This document shows positions 8,191-17,406 of a DNA stretch of 34,435 nucleotides, in pieces. The notes beneath the pieces are model-generated. The model worked only from the letters and a program-made list of their open reading frames with translations. It was not told the DNA's origin and made no database searches. Source of the DNA: Helicobacter labacensis (GTDB taxonomy: Bacteria; Campylobacterota; Campylobacteria; Campylobacterales; Helicobacteraceae); contig NZ_QXQQ01000017.1 in NCBI RefSeq assembly GCF_003660285.1, positions 1-34,435 on the forward strand, in the 5' to 3' direction. A program made the position numbers and the translations under genes. The first letter of the stretch is position 1. Each line of letters begins with the position of its first letter.

Positions 8191-8921
8191 TAAAGGGAGT
8201 GAAGTATTTTGCATACGGGCAGAGTGCTTTGCTTTTGGACTTTGGCGCGCAAATTAGCCCCAAAACCCACACCCAGATTCAAAAAGTGCGCGTGTCCTTA
8301 GAAGCGCGGCGCATAAAGGGGGTGGTGGAGCTCGTGCCTGCTTACTGCACTCTTTTGATCCACTATGACCCTTTAGTGTGCTCTTATGGGGATTTGATCC
8401 ACATTTTAGATCACCTAGACATACAAAAGGAACACCTAGAGGTTTGTTCCTATCTTGTAGAAATCCCGGCTTGTTACGCGCCAGAGTTTGGGCAGGATTT
8501 AGCCTCTGTGTGCGCCCACACTAAGCTTTCTGCTCAAGAGGTGATCGACAAACACAGCGCGCCAGACTACTTGGTTTACATGCTGGGCTTTTTACCCGGT
8601 TTTGCCTATTTGGGTGGGTTAGATGCCTTGTTAGCCACACCCCGATTAGCCACCCCTAGGGTGCAGGTTGCGCCCGGATCCATTGGTATTGCGGGCATGC
8701 AAACAGGAATCTATCCGCTGGCTTCCCCGGGGGGCTGGCAAATCATCGCCAGAACCCCCCTTGAGCTTTACAACCCCAGTAAAGATCCCCCCGTTTTTTT
8801 GCAACCTGGCGATCGCGTGCGCTTTGTGCCCATTAGCATAGACACTTACCACCAAATTGCCAAAGAGGTGCAAGAAGGTGTTTATACTCTCAAGCGCGCT
8901 AAAAGGTCTACGCATGGCTAA
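8187..8921 (+). CDS. pxpB: 5-oxoprolinase subunit B (KipI family)
   Basis: A 244-residue KipI/AHS1-type protein: FAYGQSALLLDFG near the N-terminus, then YMLGFLPGFAYLGGLD, RVQVAPGSIGIAGMQTGIYP and the closing FLQPGDRVRFVPI. It pairs with PxpC (KipA) to form the catalytic subcomplex of 5-oxoprolinase. The frame starts with TTG 8187, overlapping the transporter stop; GTG 8199 is an alternative. It overlaps pxpC. Confidence 0.88.
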   Translation: MIKGVKYFAYGQSALLLDFGAQISPKTHTQIQKVRVSLEARRIKGVVELVPAYCTLLIHYDPLVCSYGDLIHILDHLDIQKEHLEVCSYLVEIPACYAPEFGQDLASVCAHTKLSAQEVIDKHSAPDYLVYMLGFLPGFAYLGGLDALLATPRLATPRVQVAPGSIGIAGMQTGIYPLASPGGWQIIARTPLELYNPSKDPPVFLQPGDRVRFVPISIDTYHQIAKEVQEGVYTLKRAKRSTHG

Positions 8922-9855
8922 TATCAAGGTGCTAGAAGCGGGGTTATTTACCAGCATTCAGGATTTAGGGCGCAGGGCTTACATGCGCTTTGGCATTCCT
9001 ATAGGCGGGGTGATGGACGAGTTTAGCGCGGTAGTGGCAAATTTTTTAGTGGGCAATGAGGCGCAAGAAGCCTTGTTGGAGATGACCTACACGGGCACGC
9101 GCCTAGAATTTTTGGAGTCCATGCACATAGCCATCACGGGAGCTAATTTGAATCCCCAGATCAACGATCAAGACATCGCCAATTGGGAGTCGCACGATGT
9201 CAAAAAAGGGGATATTTTGAGTTTTGGACGCTTGGGGGAGGGGGTGCGCGCCTATGTGGCGTTTTCAGGCACAATAGATGTGCCTGTGGTGTGTGGGAGC
9301 AAGGCTACAGATGTGCGCACACGCATGGGAGGCTTACAAGGGCGGGTTTTACAAAATGGCGATGTATTAAATATCATCGTGCGCCCTGAGCACAAACTTA
9401 AAAAAGTGCCCCAAAATCTGCAACCCCACTACCCCCCTAGCGCGTCCTTGTGGGTGCTCTTGGGTCCCCAAGAGCATTACTTCAACCCAGCTAGCCTTTC
9501 TGATTTTTTAAGCATGCCATACACGATTAAGGTGCGATCTAACCGCATGGGGATTTGTCTAGAAGGGCAACAATTAGCCTACAAAGAACACATAGAGATG
9601 ATCTCTGAACCCTTAGTGGTAGGGAGTATCCAAGTCCCCTCAGATGGGCAACCCATCGTGTTGATGGCTGATTGCCAAACAATGGGGGGCTATCCTAAGA
9701 TCGCCACACTCTTAAAGAACTCTCTTGGCACCCTAGCCCAAATGCGTCCCAATGACAAGGTGTCTTTTGTGGCTGTTAGCATGCAAGAGGCGCAAAAAAA
9801 ATACCAGGAATTCTACGCGCGCCTACACGCCCTCAGGGCGCAACTAAAAGTTTAA
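8914..9855 (+). CDS. pxpC: 5-oxoprolinase subunit C (KipA/AHS2 family)
   Basis: A 313-residue KipA-type protein: IKVLEAGLFTSIQDLGRR, RFGIPIGGVMDEFS, ITGANLNPQI, YVAFSGTIDVPVV, RSNRMGICLEG and the C-terminal MADCQTMGGYPKIA. Start 8914 is chosen because family members begin here and it overlaps the pxpB end; an open frame 19 codons upstream lies inside pxpB. It completes cluster 1. Confidence 0.9.
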   Translation: MANIKVLEAGLFTSIQDLGRRAYMRFGIPIGGVMDEFSAVVANFLVGNEAQEALLEMTYTGTRLEFLESMHIAITGANLNPQINDQDIANWESHDVKKGDILSFGRLGEGVRAYVAFSGTIDVPVVCGSKATDVRTRMGGLQGRVLQNGDVLNIIVRPEHKLKKVPQNLQPHYPPSASLWVLLGPQEHYFNPASLSDFLSMPYTIKVRSNRMGICLEGQQLAYKEHIEMISEPLVVGSIQVPSDGQPIVLMADCQTMGGYPKIATLLKNSLGTLAQMRPNDKVSFVAVSMQEAQKKYQEFYARLHALRAQLKV

Positions 9856-9864
9856 AGGCAAACA

Positions 9865-11054
9865 ATGGCACAAGCAGAGATGATCCCTATAGTGATGGCT
9901 TTTGATCAACGCTATTGTATCCCCGCTGGGGTAGCAATGCACTCCATGCTAGCTTGCATGGCGCGCGCGCATACACCCCACACCTACACCATCCACGCGT
10001 TCACGCAAGGCTTAGATCAAGCCCATAAGGACAAGCTCCAAGAAAACATCGCGTCCTTTGCCCACTTCGCGCGCTTGGAGTTCTTAGATGTTGATCCCAC
10101 GAACCACGAACCACGAACCACGAACCACGAACCACGAACCACGAACCACGAACCACGAACCACGAACCACGAACCACGAACCACGAACACCCCTACCATG
10201 AAACATTAAACACTCTCTTTAAAACTCTGCACCCTGCCACCCAAGCCCGTTTTTCTAATTTGATCTTGTTGCGCTTGGTTTTGCCCTCTTTATTCCCCCA
10301 ATATGATAAGATCATCTCTTGTGATGTAGATGTGGTGTTTAGCCAGGATTTGAGCGCGAGTTACTTTACATTAAACCCGGATGATCCCTACTATTTTGCT
10401 GCGGCTAAGGAATTTGGTCCCGCGCGTGTAGAAAAACTCATCAAAAGGCGCAAGAGAGAGGCACGCCGCCGTCATATTGACTTTTCTGAACACGCGTTGT
10501 CCATGCAGGAGTGGGAGATCATGCATGCCAATAGCTTTAATGTCGGGTTTATGGTGCTCAATCTCAAGGCATGGCGCAAGGATAATCTAGAGAGTCGATG
10601 TCTAGATTTTTTGCGCGCCAAACACCATGTTTTACTGTATCCTGAACAAGAAACTTTGATTCTAATGTGCCATGGGCGTATCTTGGAATTACCCTACACT
10701 TACAATGTTTATCCTAAGGATTTTGACAACCCCACACACCCTATCCACAAGCACATTAGCGATTCTAAGGAGGTGATCATGTGGCATTTTTATGGGGATA
10801 GCAAACCTTGGTATCTTAAAAATTTCCGCATTAGCAAGCGTTGGATTCTAGCTTTATTGTCCACCCCCTTTGCTTTGGAATATTTTGAAAAACAATACCA
10901 AAGTGTAGAGATGGATTCAGGGGCGTATTACGAGCTACTTAGAAGCATTTTAAAAAAAGACATTCTACTGGGTTATTTAAAGCACAGGGCGCAAACAGAA
11001 TTAGGGCGTTTACGCGCCTTTTGTGCCCGCTATTGGGAAAAACCACGGGCATAG
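9865..11054 (+). pseudogene. GT8-family glycosyltransferase, phase-variable and presently out of frame
   Basis: The N-terminal part (9865-10209) starts IPIVMAFDQRYCIPAGVAMHSML, a GT8 nucleotide-sugar fold. The C-terminal part, in another frame up to 11054, has the metal-binding DVD in CDVDVVF, FNVGFMVLNLKAW and IMWHFYGDSKPW. Thirteen 7-bp repeats (10097-10187) separate them. With 14 or 11 copies the frames join and give 398 or 391 residues; 13 copies stop at 10209. The tract encodes NHEPRTT-type repeats without stops. Likely role: addition of a sugar to lipopolysaccharide. Starts nine bases after pxpC. Confidence 0.85.
10097..10187 (+). repeat. 13 perfect tandem copies of CCACGAA
   Basis: Exactly 91 bases of an uninterrupted heptanucleotide repeat inside the GT8 gene. 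Seven is not a multiple of three, so each slipped unit changes the frame. None of the three forward frames has a stop inside the tract. Slipped-strand mispairing is the established mechanism for phase variation in Helicobacter surface-glycan genes, although mono- and dinucleotide tracts are more usual there. Confidence 0.97.
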
Positions 11055-11155
11055 AATCCATTATCCTTATCCAATGGTTTAATATTTTAAGCTAGAATAA
11101 CGAGGATTTTTCTAGTTGCTTGTTTTCTTATCTTAATTCTCAAAGGAGCTTTAAA

Positions 11156-11926
11156 ATGCAAAAGATCACGAAGGGTTTTTTATGGGTAGCAGGGGTGTCG
11201 CTTGCGCTCTCGGGTTGTGCTATGGATACGGGACCGGGCGCTGGCTCTGCTAGCAAAGCTGAGAGTCCTACTAAAAAAGAAGTCAGCTCTGTTCTTCTTG
11301 ACTTTGATTACCCCATTAATATCACCCAAGAAGCCTCTAATGGTCACACTATTGCCATTTTAACCCCCCATATACAAGTGAGCGAGAATCTCCAAGCCTA
11401 TATAGGGAAATTCCAAGACGCTTTGGTCAAACAGATACAAGACATTTTCCAAAAAAGGGGCTACCAGGTCGCGCATTTCACAGACGCGCAAACTCTCACT
11501 CCTGAACAAAAACATAAAATATGGGCTGTTTTGGATATGAGGGGGTGGATGGGAATCTTAGAAGACATGAAAATGAACACCAATGCCCCCGAAGACAACA
11601 ACACGGACACTATGGTCGATCAAAGTTCAGGGTCTGTATGGTTCAAATTCTTCGAGCCAGAAACAGGGCGGATTATCCATAACTTTGCTGTGGAAGTGGG
11701 GACAGAACGCGCAATCACGCACACCTACACCTACCAAGCCACAAATTCGGGCGGGTTTGCCGGTGCCAATGCGGTTAGCCACAATGTGCTAGACAAGAAT
11801 CACGATGACGCAATCCATCGAATCCTCAACAAAATGTATGCGGTTGTGATGAAGAAGTTGGTGTCTGAACTCACCGATGCCAATATCAACCGCTACAGAA
11901 ATGCCATTGAGAAGATCAAAAAATAG
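11156..11926 (+). CDS. hpaA: HpaA-family lipoprotein (neuraminyllactose-binding haemagglutinin homologue)
   Basis: A 256-residue lipoprotein. Residues 1-21 form a signal peptide with the lipobox LSGC, so Lgt and LspA (both in this window) would process it. The body HTIAILTPHIQVSENLQAY, FQDALVKQIQDIFQKRGYQV and DDAIHRILNKMYAVVMKKL aligns in order with Helicobacter pylori HpaA. ATG 11156 is chosen because AAAGGAG ends eight bases before it. HpaA proteins are outer-membrane or flagellar-sheath adhesins; Helicobacter species often carry several paralogues. Confidence 0.85.
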   Translation: MQKITKGFLWVAGVSLALSGCAMDTGPGAGSASKAESPTKKEVSSVLLDFDYPINITQEASNGHTIAILTPHIQVSENLQAYIGKFQDALVKQIQDIFQKRGYQVAHFTDAQTLTPEQKHKIWAVLDMRGWMGILEDMKMNTNAPEDNNTDTMVDQSSGSVWFKFFEPETGRIIHNFAVEVGTERAITHTYTYQATNSGGFAGANAVSHNVLDKNHDDAIHRILNKMYAVVMKKLVSELTDANINRYRNAIEKIKK

Positions 11927-11936
11927 ACACCGGAGC

Positions 11937-12065
11937 CTACAACAATCCTCCCACCACTTGGGTGGTGTAGTAGGCAATGCAAGAGAAGAAGTAAGCCACT
12001 ACCGTTGTAAAGACAAAGAGATAGAGCACAAATTTAGTCCCCCCTGCCTCTCTCCCAAAGATGCT
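11937..12065 (-). pseudogene. C-terminal remnant of a FeoB-like membrane transporter
   Basis: Directly after, and in the same frame as, the stop of the TPR gene, 42 residues stay open to TAG at 11937. They read IFGREAGGTKFVLYLFVF and then TTVVAYFFSCIAYY: one membrane helix after a REAGG motif. This resembles the end of FeoB ferrous-iron transporters. There is no start codon, so I read it as a leftover of a lost gene. A different small membrane protein cannot be excluded. Confidence 0.4.
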
Positions 12066-12794
12066 TTATTCATCAAAGATCTCGCTTTTCTTGCCCTTTA
12101 AGCCCCCAGCGCATTGTAATCCTTGTATTTTTCGTTGCACCCTTTGCAAATGTTTGCCAGCACCAAGCCCAAGTTCTATGGCTTTTTTGTAACAAGTCTC
12201 TGCGATCAAAAGGGCTTGTTTTGATCCTTTAAATTTAGGGCTAAACTCCAAATACTGCCCCATCATGTCGATAGCACCCCCAAGCATTATACGCCTTAGA
12301 GCAAACCCCTTAAAATCTTTTGCGCGTAGCCCATCCAAATTCACACATAAATTTGCGCCATCTAGCCTAATAAACACGCCATTAGCATCAAGAATCTCTG
12401 TTAAAAGTTGTTCGACTTTATCCCAATTCTTTTTGACACAAGAGCCATCGCTATACATGCTAGAAAGAAAGGCTTTAGCCATTATCACAGCCGCATCTTG
12501 ATTTTGCATATCCTTTTTTTTAATCACCAATTGAAAATAATGTTTTGCCTTGCAAGCATTCTTTTTTCTCCCATCCCCAAATAAATACGCCTCCCCTAAA
12601 TACGCGCTCCCCAATATATCCCCCTGCTTGTGTGCTTGTTTAAAAATGCCAAAAGCCTCCTTGTAATGCCCATCGTGCGCAGCCTTGATCCCCCTTTGCA
12701 TAAAAGCGCTCACCTCCTGTGCTTGCAAAACTCCCATTACAACCACCAAGCCCACAAACACCAACCACCAGCTATTCTCTTTCTTAACGCCCAT
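12066..12794 (-). CDS. Secreted Sel1/TPR-like repeat protein
   Basis: A 242-residue protein with a signal peptide (hydrophobic VFVGLVVVMGVLQAQ). Helical repeats follow: GIKAAHDGHYKEAFGIFKQAHKQ, then GSAYLGEAYLFGDG and a MYSDGSCVKKNWDKVEQLL unit, typical of Sel1-like repeats. Paired cysteines (NACKAKH, GSCVKKN) recall Helicobacter cysteine-rich (Hcp) proteins. ATG 12794 is chosen because GGAGG lies five bases upstream. The C-terminal end runs into the FeoB-like remnant and may therefore be recombined. The exact role is unknown. Confidence 0.7.
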   Translation of the reverse strand: MGVKKENSWWLVFVGLVVVMGVLQAQEVSAFMQRGIKAAHDGHYKEAFGIFKQAHKQGDILGSAYLGEAYLFGDGRKKNACKAKHYFQLVIKKKDMQNQDAAVIMAKAFLSSMYSDGSCVKKNWDKVEQLLTEILDANGVFIRLDGANLCVNLDGLRAKDFKGFALRRIMLGGAIDMMGQYLEFSPKFKGSKQALLIAETCYKKAIELGLGAGKHLQRVQRKIQGLQCAGGLKGKKSEIFDE

Positions 12795-12896
12795 AACAGC
12801 CTCCATTAAGCCAAGGATAGCCAATAATCTTTAAAAGCACCCCTAAGCCAAAGTATGCTAGAATCCGCGTTCCTAATCACACCTACAAGGCATGCC

Positions 12897-13625
12897 ATGA
12901 ACGCGCATTTAACCCAGCTCATAGAAATTTCGCGTCTAGATAAAGACATTGAAGCCCTAGAACCCTTGATTCAGGCTAAACGCGTGGATTTAGACAAGGC
13001 ATTAGCCACCAAACATAAACAACAGGCTGAATACAGCGCGCTAGAAGAAGAAAAGGCGGCATTAAAATTGCAGATTGCTAAAAACGAACAAACCTTGCAC
13101 GAGATCAACGCCAAAGTAGACAGCATCCAAAAGAAAATTGCCCAGATTAAGTCTGAGCGCGAATTGCGATCTTTGGGGATTGAAGAGGATATTACTAAGG
13201 AGCGCGCCAACCAAGCTAATAAGGAAATCGAGCAGTTAGAGAATGAAATCGCGCATAAAAACAAACTGCAAAGCGCGTTGCAAGAGGCTTTAGAAAACCT
13301 TGAGGGTCAAATTAGTCGCTTAGAAGAACAGGTTGAAAAGGACACCGCCCAAATCAAGCAACGCCAGCAAGAGATTTTTCATGAAAAACAAAATCTCACG
13401 CTTAAAATGGATCGCAAACTCATCGCCTTTTACGAACGCATTAGGCGTTGGGCGGGCAATACTTGCGTGGTGAGTGTGCGCAAGCAGGCATGTGGAGGGT
13501 GCTTTATCCGCATTAATGACAAGACTTATACTGAAATTTTGGGCAGTCAAGACATTTTGACATGCCCGCATTGTGGGCGCATTCTCTATGTAGAAACTGG
13601 GTCCCAGCCAACAAGCGAGATCTAA
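12897..13625 (+). CDS. Coiled-coil protein with C-terminal C4 zinc ribbon
   Basis: A 242-residue protein. Residues 15-175 are a long charged coiled coil (many Glu/Lys heptads such as QLENEIAHKNKLQSALQEAL). The end carries CGGCF and CPHCG, a four-cysteine zinc ribbon of the PF02591 type. Conserved in epsilonproteobacteria; cellular function unsettled. ATG 12897 has AAGG six bases before it. A TAGAAT -10 lies about 40 bases upstream. Its 3' end overlaps the 5' end of waaA. Confidence 0.85.
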   Translation: MNAHLTQLIEISRLDKDIEALEPLIQAKRVDLDKALATKHKQQAEYSALEEEKAALKLQIAKNEQTLHEINAKVDSIQKKIAQIKSERELRSLGIEEDITKERANQANKEIEQLENEIAHKNKLQSALQEALENLEGQISRLEEQVEKDTAQIKQRQQEIFHEKQNLTLKMDRKLIAFYERIRRWAGNTCVVSVRKQACGGCFIRINDKTYTEILGSQDILTCPHCGRILYVETGSQPTSEI

Positions 13626-14800
13626 TTTTTTATCGCATCTATACCGCTGTGCTTGCACTAGCGCATCTGCTAGCCCTACCCGTGCTTGCTTTATGGCGTT
13701 TCAAACCCAAATACCGCCACTCTTTAAGCGCGCGCTTTTTTGCTAGGGGGCATAAACTTACCTTTGAACCCGTGTTGTGGTTTCATGCCTGCTCTTTTGG
13801 CGAAATCAAATCCCTAGAGCCCTTGCTAGCCCTTTTTCCTAACACCCCCATTTTGCTCACCACCACCACCCAAACTGGCTACACTTTAGCGCATAACACC
13901 TACGCCCATAACGCCCATATACAGGTGCGCTATTTGCTTTTTGAAACCTTGCTTTGGCTGTGGCGCAAGGATTTAAACGCTCTGCAAACTCTCGTGGTTA
14001 CCGAGGCGGAGTTGTGGCTGGGGGTCTTTATGCTGGCTAAAAAAGTAGGAGCGCAAACCTTTTTGATCAACGCGCGTATTTCTAAGCGTTCTTATGGGCG
14101 TTACTACCGCTTTAGGGCATTTTACGCCTACCTTTTTTCTAAAGTGGATCGCATCTATGCCCAAAGTGCGCAGGATTTAGAGAGGTTATCCTCTTTAGGA
14201 ATGCGCACAGGGACGATCTTCCCCAATCTCAAACTCTTTAACCCTCCCAAGCCCACTCATCACTACCCAAAACCCCCTAAAACCCTAATTCTAGCCGCTA
14301 GCACCCATCCGGGCGAAGAGGTCTTGATTTTAGAGGCGTTTTTAGCTTTGCAAAGCGATGCTTTGCTTTGCCTAGCCCCGCGCCACCCTGAGCGCTTTGA
14401 GGAAGTCAAAAAAATGTTGATTCAAAAGGACTTGATCTTTGATCTTTTTTCAGAGGGGCTCACATGGCGTAACCCAATTACTCTGATTGACGCGCTGGGG
14501 GTGCTCAATGACTTTTACGCGATTGCGGACATCGTGATTTTAGGAGGGGCTTTTGCGCCCATAGGGGGGCATAACCCCTTAGAACCCGCCTTTTTTGGGG
14601 CAAAACTCATCAGTGGCACACATATTTTCAACCAAGAAGCCTTGTTTAGCTGTGTGCAAAATTATGTCTTGGTAGAACCCCCACAATTAGCCCAAACACT
14701 CGCACAAGCCCAGAAAATTTTGCCTAGCTCCATTGAATACGGCGATCATCGCCTAGAAACATTAGCCCAAGCACTATGCAAAAAGCCTATAAACTCTTGA
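13562..14800 (+). CDS. waaA: 3-deoxy-D-manno-octulosonic acid transferase (WaaA/KdtA)
   Basis: GT30 enzyme that adds Kdo to lipid A at the inner membrane. Visible: an N-terminal hydrophobic anchor (YTAVLALAHLLALPVLALW), WFHACSFGEI, VTEAELWLGVF, NARISKRSYGRY, ASTHPGEE, and the C-terminal GGAFAPIGGHNPLEPA. The start is uncertain: homologues begin near IFYRIYTAV, but no ATG/GTG/TTG occurs there. The nearest ATG, 13562, lies inside the zinc-ribbon gene and adds about 20 residues; TTG 13571 is another candidate. It overlaps the next gene by 25 bases. Confidence 0.9.
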   Translation: MPALWAHSLCRNWVPANKRDLIFYRIYTAVLALAHLLALPVLALWRFKPKYRHSLSARFFARGHKLTFEPVLWFHACSFGEIKSLEPLLALFPNTPILLTTTTQTGYTLAHNTYAHNAHIQVRYLLFETLLWLWRKDLNALQTLVVTEAELWLGVFMLAKKVGAQTFLINARISKRSYGRYYRFRAFYAYLFSKVDRIYAQSAQDLERLSSLGMRTGTIFPNLKLFNPPKPTHHYPKPPKTLILAASTHPGEEVLILEAFLALQSDALLCLAPRHPERFEEVKKMLIQKDLIFDLFSEGLTWRNPITLIDALGVLNDFYAIADIVILGGAFAPIGGHNPLEPAFFGAKLISGTHIFNQEALFSCVQNYVLVEPPQLAQTLAQAQKILPSSIEYGDHRLETLAQALCKKPINS

Positions 14801-15534
14801 GCGTCCAATTAGGCATCTCGCGCAAGCAAGCTAAAAACTTAATTGATTTGGGCAGAGTGCGCGCACATAACAAACCCTTAAAATTAGCCAGAACTCTGCT
14901 CCCCCCTACAACGCGTTTTGAAGTATTAGAGCGCGTGGAGTCTGCTCTTCTCTACCAAGATGATGTTCTCTTAGCCCTTTGCAAAAGCGCGGGAGTGGAT
15001 AGCTACGCACTGCAAGACAAGCATGCGCCCTACCAACTCTTGCACCGCTTAGACAAGCCCACTAGCGGGGTTCTTTTATTAGGCTGTGCCCCCTTTTACG
15101 CCCGCGCATTAGAAGCGTTCAAGCAAAGATGCGTCTACAAAGAATATTGCGCGCTGGTAGAGGGCATGATCGCTAAGAAACAAACCTTAAACATGCCCTT
15201 AAAAACGCACAAAAGCCACGCGCATGCTAATAAGGGTTTTGTCAAAAGTATGTGCGATTCTAAGGGCAGAGAGGCGATCACCCACATCACCCCTCTTAAA
15301 CACTACCCCCGCCACACTCTTTTAAAAGTGGTGATCGAAACCGGAGTAACCCACCAAATCCGCGCGCATCTAAGTGCGATCAAGCACCCCATTGTGGGGG
15401 ATACTCTCTATGGGGCAAAGCCCAGCGCACATCTCTTTTTGCACGCCAAACGCGTAAAACTCTTGGGTTATGATTTACAAGCCCCCACCCCGCCCTATTT
15501 TGATTTAGGAGAGGATTTTGAGTTTTTGGAATGA
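14776..15534 (+). CDS. RluA-family pseudouridine synthase
   Basis: A 252-residue protein with an N-terminal S4-like RNA-binding segment (GISRKQAKNLIDLGRVRAH) followed by the RluA catalytic domain. The catalytic aspartate is in LHRLDKPTSGVLLL; GVTHQIRAHL and HPIVGDTLYGA complete the pattern. It isomerises uridines in rRNA or tRNA; the specific site cannot be read from sequence. It overlaps waaA at its start and lgt at its end, so waaA-rluA-lgt are translationally linked. Confidence 0.88.
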   Translation: MQKAYKLLSVQLGISRKQAKNLIDLGRVRAHNKPLKLARTLLPPTTRFEVLERVESALLYQDDVLLALCKSAGVDSYALQDKHAPYQLLHRLDKPTSGVLLLGCAPFYARALEAFKQRCVYKEYCALVEGMIAKKQTLNMPLKTHKSHAHANKGFVKSMCDSKGREAITHITPLKHYPRHTLLKVVIETGVTHQIRAHLSAIKHPIVGDTLYGAKPSAHLFLHAKRVKLLGYDLQAPTPPYFDLGEDFEFLE

Positions 15535-16354
15535 AATTTACAGCCACTTTAGCCCCATTGCCTTTTCTCTCTTTGGTTTAAATGTCCATTGGTATGGCTT
15601 GGCTTATGTGAGCGCGCTCCTTGTTGCCTTTTTTGTCGCCCTCAGCGCGATCAAACGCGATCCACAGCGATTCCCCATCACTAGGGCGCATTTTGAAAGC
15701 TATTTTCTCTATGTAGAATTGGGCGTGATCTTGGGCGCGCGCTTGGGCTATATTCTCATCTACGATCCCAACACCCTTTACTATCTCAAAGCCCCATGGC
15801 AGATTTTCAATCCCTTTTATAATGGGGAGTTTGTGGGCATTAGGGGGATGAGCTACCATGGTGGGTTGGTGGGTTTTTTGGTGGCTTCATGGCTGTTTAG
15901 TGTGGTCAAAAAGCAAAACTTTTTGATCTATTTGGATTTGATTGCAATCTCTTTACCCTTGGGCTATGTTTTTGGGCGCATAGGCAATTTTTTAAACCAA
16001 GAATTAGTGGGGCGTATAGTGCCTAGCAGCGATGTAATAGGGCAAAAAATTGGGATCGTGGTCAATGGGGTGTTGCGCTATCCTAGCCAACTCATTGAAG
16101 CGTTTTTAGAGGGTTTGGTGCTCTTTGTGGTGGTATGGGTGGCTAAAGCTTTTGTGCGCGCCCCGGGCATGCTCATGGTGGTCTATGGCTTGGGGTATGC
16201 GTGTGCGCGCTTTATTTGTGAATACTGGAGAGAGGCAGACGCACAACTGGGGTATTACTTTTGGCACTTGAGTATGGGGCAAATTCTAAGCTTAGTGATG
16301 GTGGGGATTTCTTTGGGCTTGTGGGCTTATATTGCGCGGATTAAAAAAGTTTAG
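15518..16354 (+). CDS. lgt: Prolipoprotein diacylglyceryl transferase
   Basis: A 278-residue inner-membrane enzyme that puts diacylglycerol from phosphatidylglycerol on the lipobox cysteine. The Lgt signature is present as GRIGNFLNQELVG, with GMSYHGGLVGF before it and about seven membrane segments. TTG 15518 is the likely start, inside the preceding gene, with GGAGAGG a few bases before it. The substrate for maturation here would include the HpaA-type lipoprotein. Confidence 0.92.
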   Translation: MSFWNEIYSHFSPIAFSLFGLNVHWYGLAYVSALLVAFFVALSAIKRDPQRFPITRAHFESYFLYVELGVILGARLGYILIYDPNTLYYLKAPWQIFNPFYNGEFVGIRGMSYHGGLVGFLVASWLFSVVKKQNFLIYLDLIAISLPLGYVFGRIGNFLNQELVGRIVPSSDVIGQKIGIVVNGVLRYPSQLIEAFLEGLVLFVVVWVAKAFVRAPGMLMVVYGLGYACARFICEYWREADAQLGYYFWHLSMGQILSLVMVGISLGLWAYIARIKKV

Positions 16355-16355
16355 C

Positions 16356-16361
16356 TAGAAT
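16356..16361 (+). promoter_or_regulatory. -10 box TAGAAT for flgI
   Basis: TAGAAT stands seven bases before the flgI ATG (16369) and just after the lgt stop. The spacing puts the expected start of transcription at the ATG, a second leaderless-type arrangement like pxpA. No Shine-Dalgarno is seen between the box and the ATG. TAGAAT -10-like boxes also occur before hpaA and the zinc-ribbon gene. Confidence 0.4.
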
Positions 16362-16368
16362 AGCGCGC

Positions 16369-17406
16369 ATGGGAAGTTTAAGCAAATTCTTAGCCCTTTG
16401 CTTGTGTGTGGCTGGCTTGCATGCCGAAAAGATTGAGGACATCGCTAATATCGTGGGCGTGCGCGATAACCAGCTGGTAGGCTATGGGCTGGTAATCGGG
16501 CTCAATGGCACGGGGGATAAGTCTGGCTCAAAATTTACCATGCAATCCATTGCTAACATGCTAGAGAGTGTCAATGTTAAAGTGTCCCCCCAAGACATCA
16601 AATCTAAGAATGTGGCTGCGGTGATGATCACCGCTAGCCTCCCCTCTTTTGCGCGTCAGGGCGATAAAATTGATGTGCAAATCTCCTCTATTGGAGACGC
16701 TAAGTCCATCGATCATGGGGTGTTGGTGATGACCCCTTTGAGCGCCATTGATGGGAATATTTACGCCATCGCACAGGGGAGTGTGAGCTTGGGCAATTCG
16801 GCTAACCTCCTCTCGGGCACGATCATCAATGGGGCGACTATTGAGCGCGAGATCAGTTACGATCTCTTTCATAAAAATGGCATGACACTCAGTCTTAAAA
16901 AGCCTAACTTCAAAAACGCGATCAAGATTCAAGAGGCTTTGAATCACACTTTTAAACAGCCCGTAGCCCTAGCCATCGATCCAAAGACGATCAAGCTCAA
17001 AAAGCCGGACAATTTAACGATGGTAGAGTTTCTAGCGTTGATTCAAGAAGTCAATATTGACTACAGCCATGCCAATAAGATTATCATTGATGAGAAATCA
17101 GGCACTGTGGTAGCCGGGGTGGATATTGTGGTGCACCCGGTGGTGGTTACTAGCGGAGATGTAACCATTAAGATCACAAAGGAACTCTTAGAGCCCAAGA
17201 AGGGCAAGGCAAAAAAAGACATCCAAAAGCTGGACGCGCAGACCATGTTTGACACCAAAGAGAATGTTTTGAGCTCCCAAAAAGCGACTATTGCTAGCGT
17301 GGTTAAGGCGTTGCAAAAAATCGGGGTGAGCCCTAAGGGCATTGTTTCTATCTTAGAGGCGATGAAAAAGGGGGGAGCGATCAGCGCAGAAATGGAGGTT
17401 ATATGA
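16369..17406 (+). CDS. flgI: Flagellar P-ring protein FlgI
   Basis: A 345-residue periplasmic P-ring subunit, surrounding the flagellar rod in the peptidoglycan. A signal peptide ([16 protein letters not shown]) is followed by the family core [44 protein letters not shown] and, at the end, [21 protein letters not shown]. Length is usual. Its stop overlaps the FlgJ-like gene. Confidence 0.96.
   Translation: MGSLSKFLALCLCVAGLHAEKIEDIANIVGVRDNQLVGYGLVIGLNGTGDKSGSKFTMQSIANMLESVNVKVSPQDIKSKNVAAVMITASLPSFARQGDKIDVQISSIGDAKSIDHGVLVMTPLSAIDGNIYAIAQGSVSLGNSANLLSGTIINGATIEREISYDLFHKNGMTLSLKKPNFKNAIKIQEALNHTFKQPVALAIDPKTIKLKKPDNLTMVEFLALIQEVNIDYSHANKIIIDEKSGTVVAGVDIVVHPVVVTSGDVTIKITKELLEPKKGKAKKDIQKLDAQTMFDTKENVLSSQKATIASVVKALQKIGVSPKGIVSILEAMKKGGAISAEMEVI

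Noticed and set aside
10097-10187. CRISPR array
   Set aside because: Units of 7 bases without spacers are a simple tandem repeat, not a CRISPR.
10017-10199. Minus-strand reading frame over the heptanucleotide tract
   Set aside because: It is an artefact of the repeat, which is open in several frames, and has no other support.
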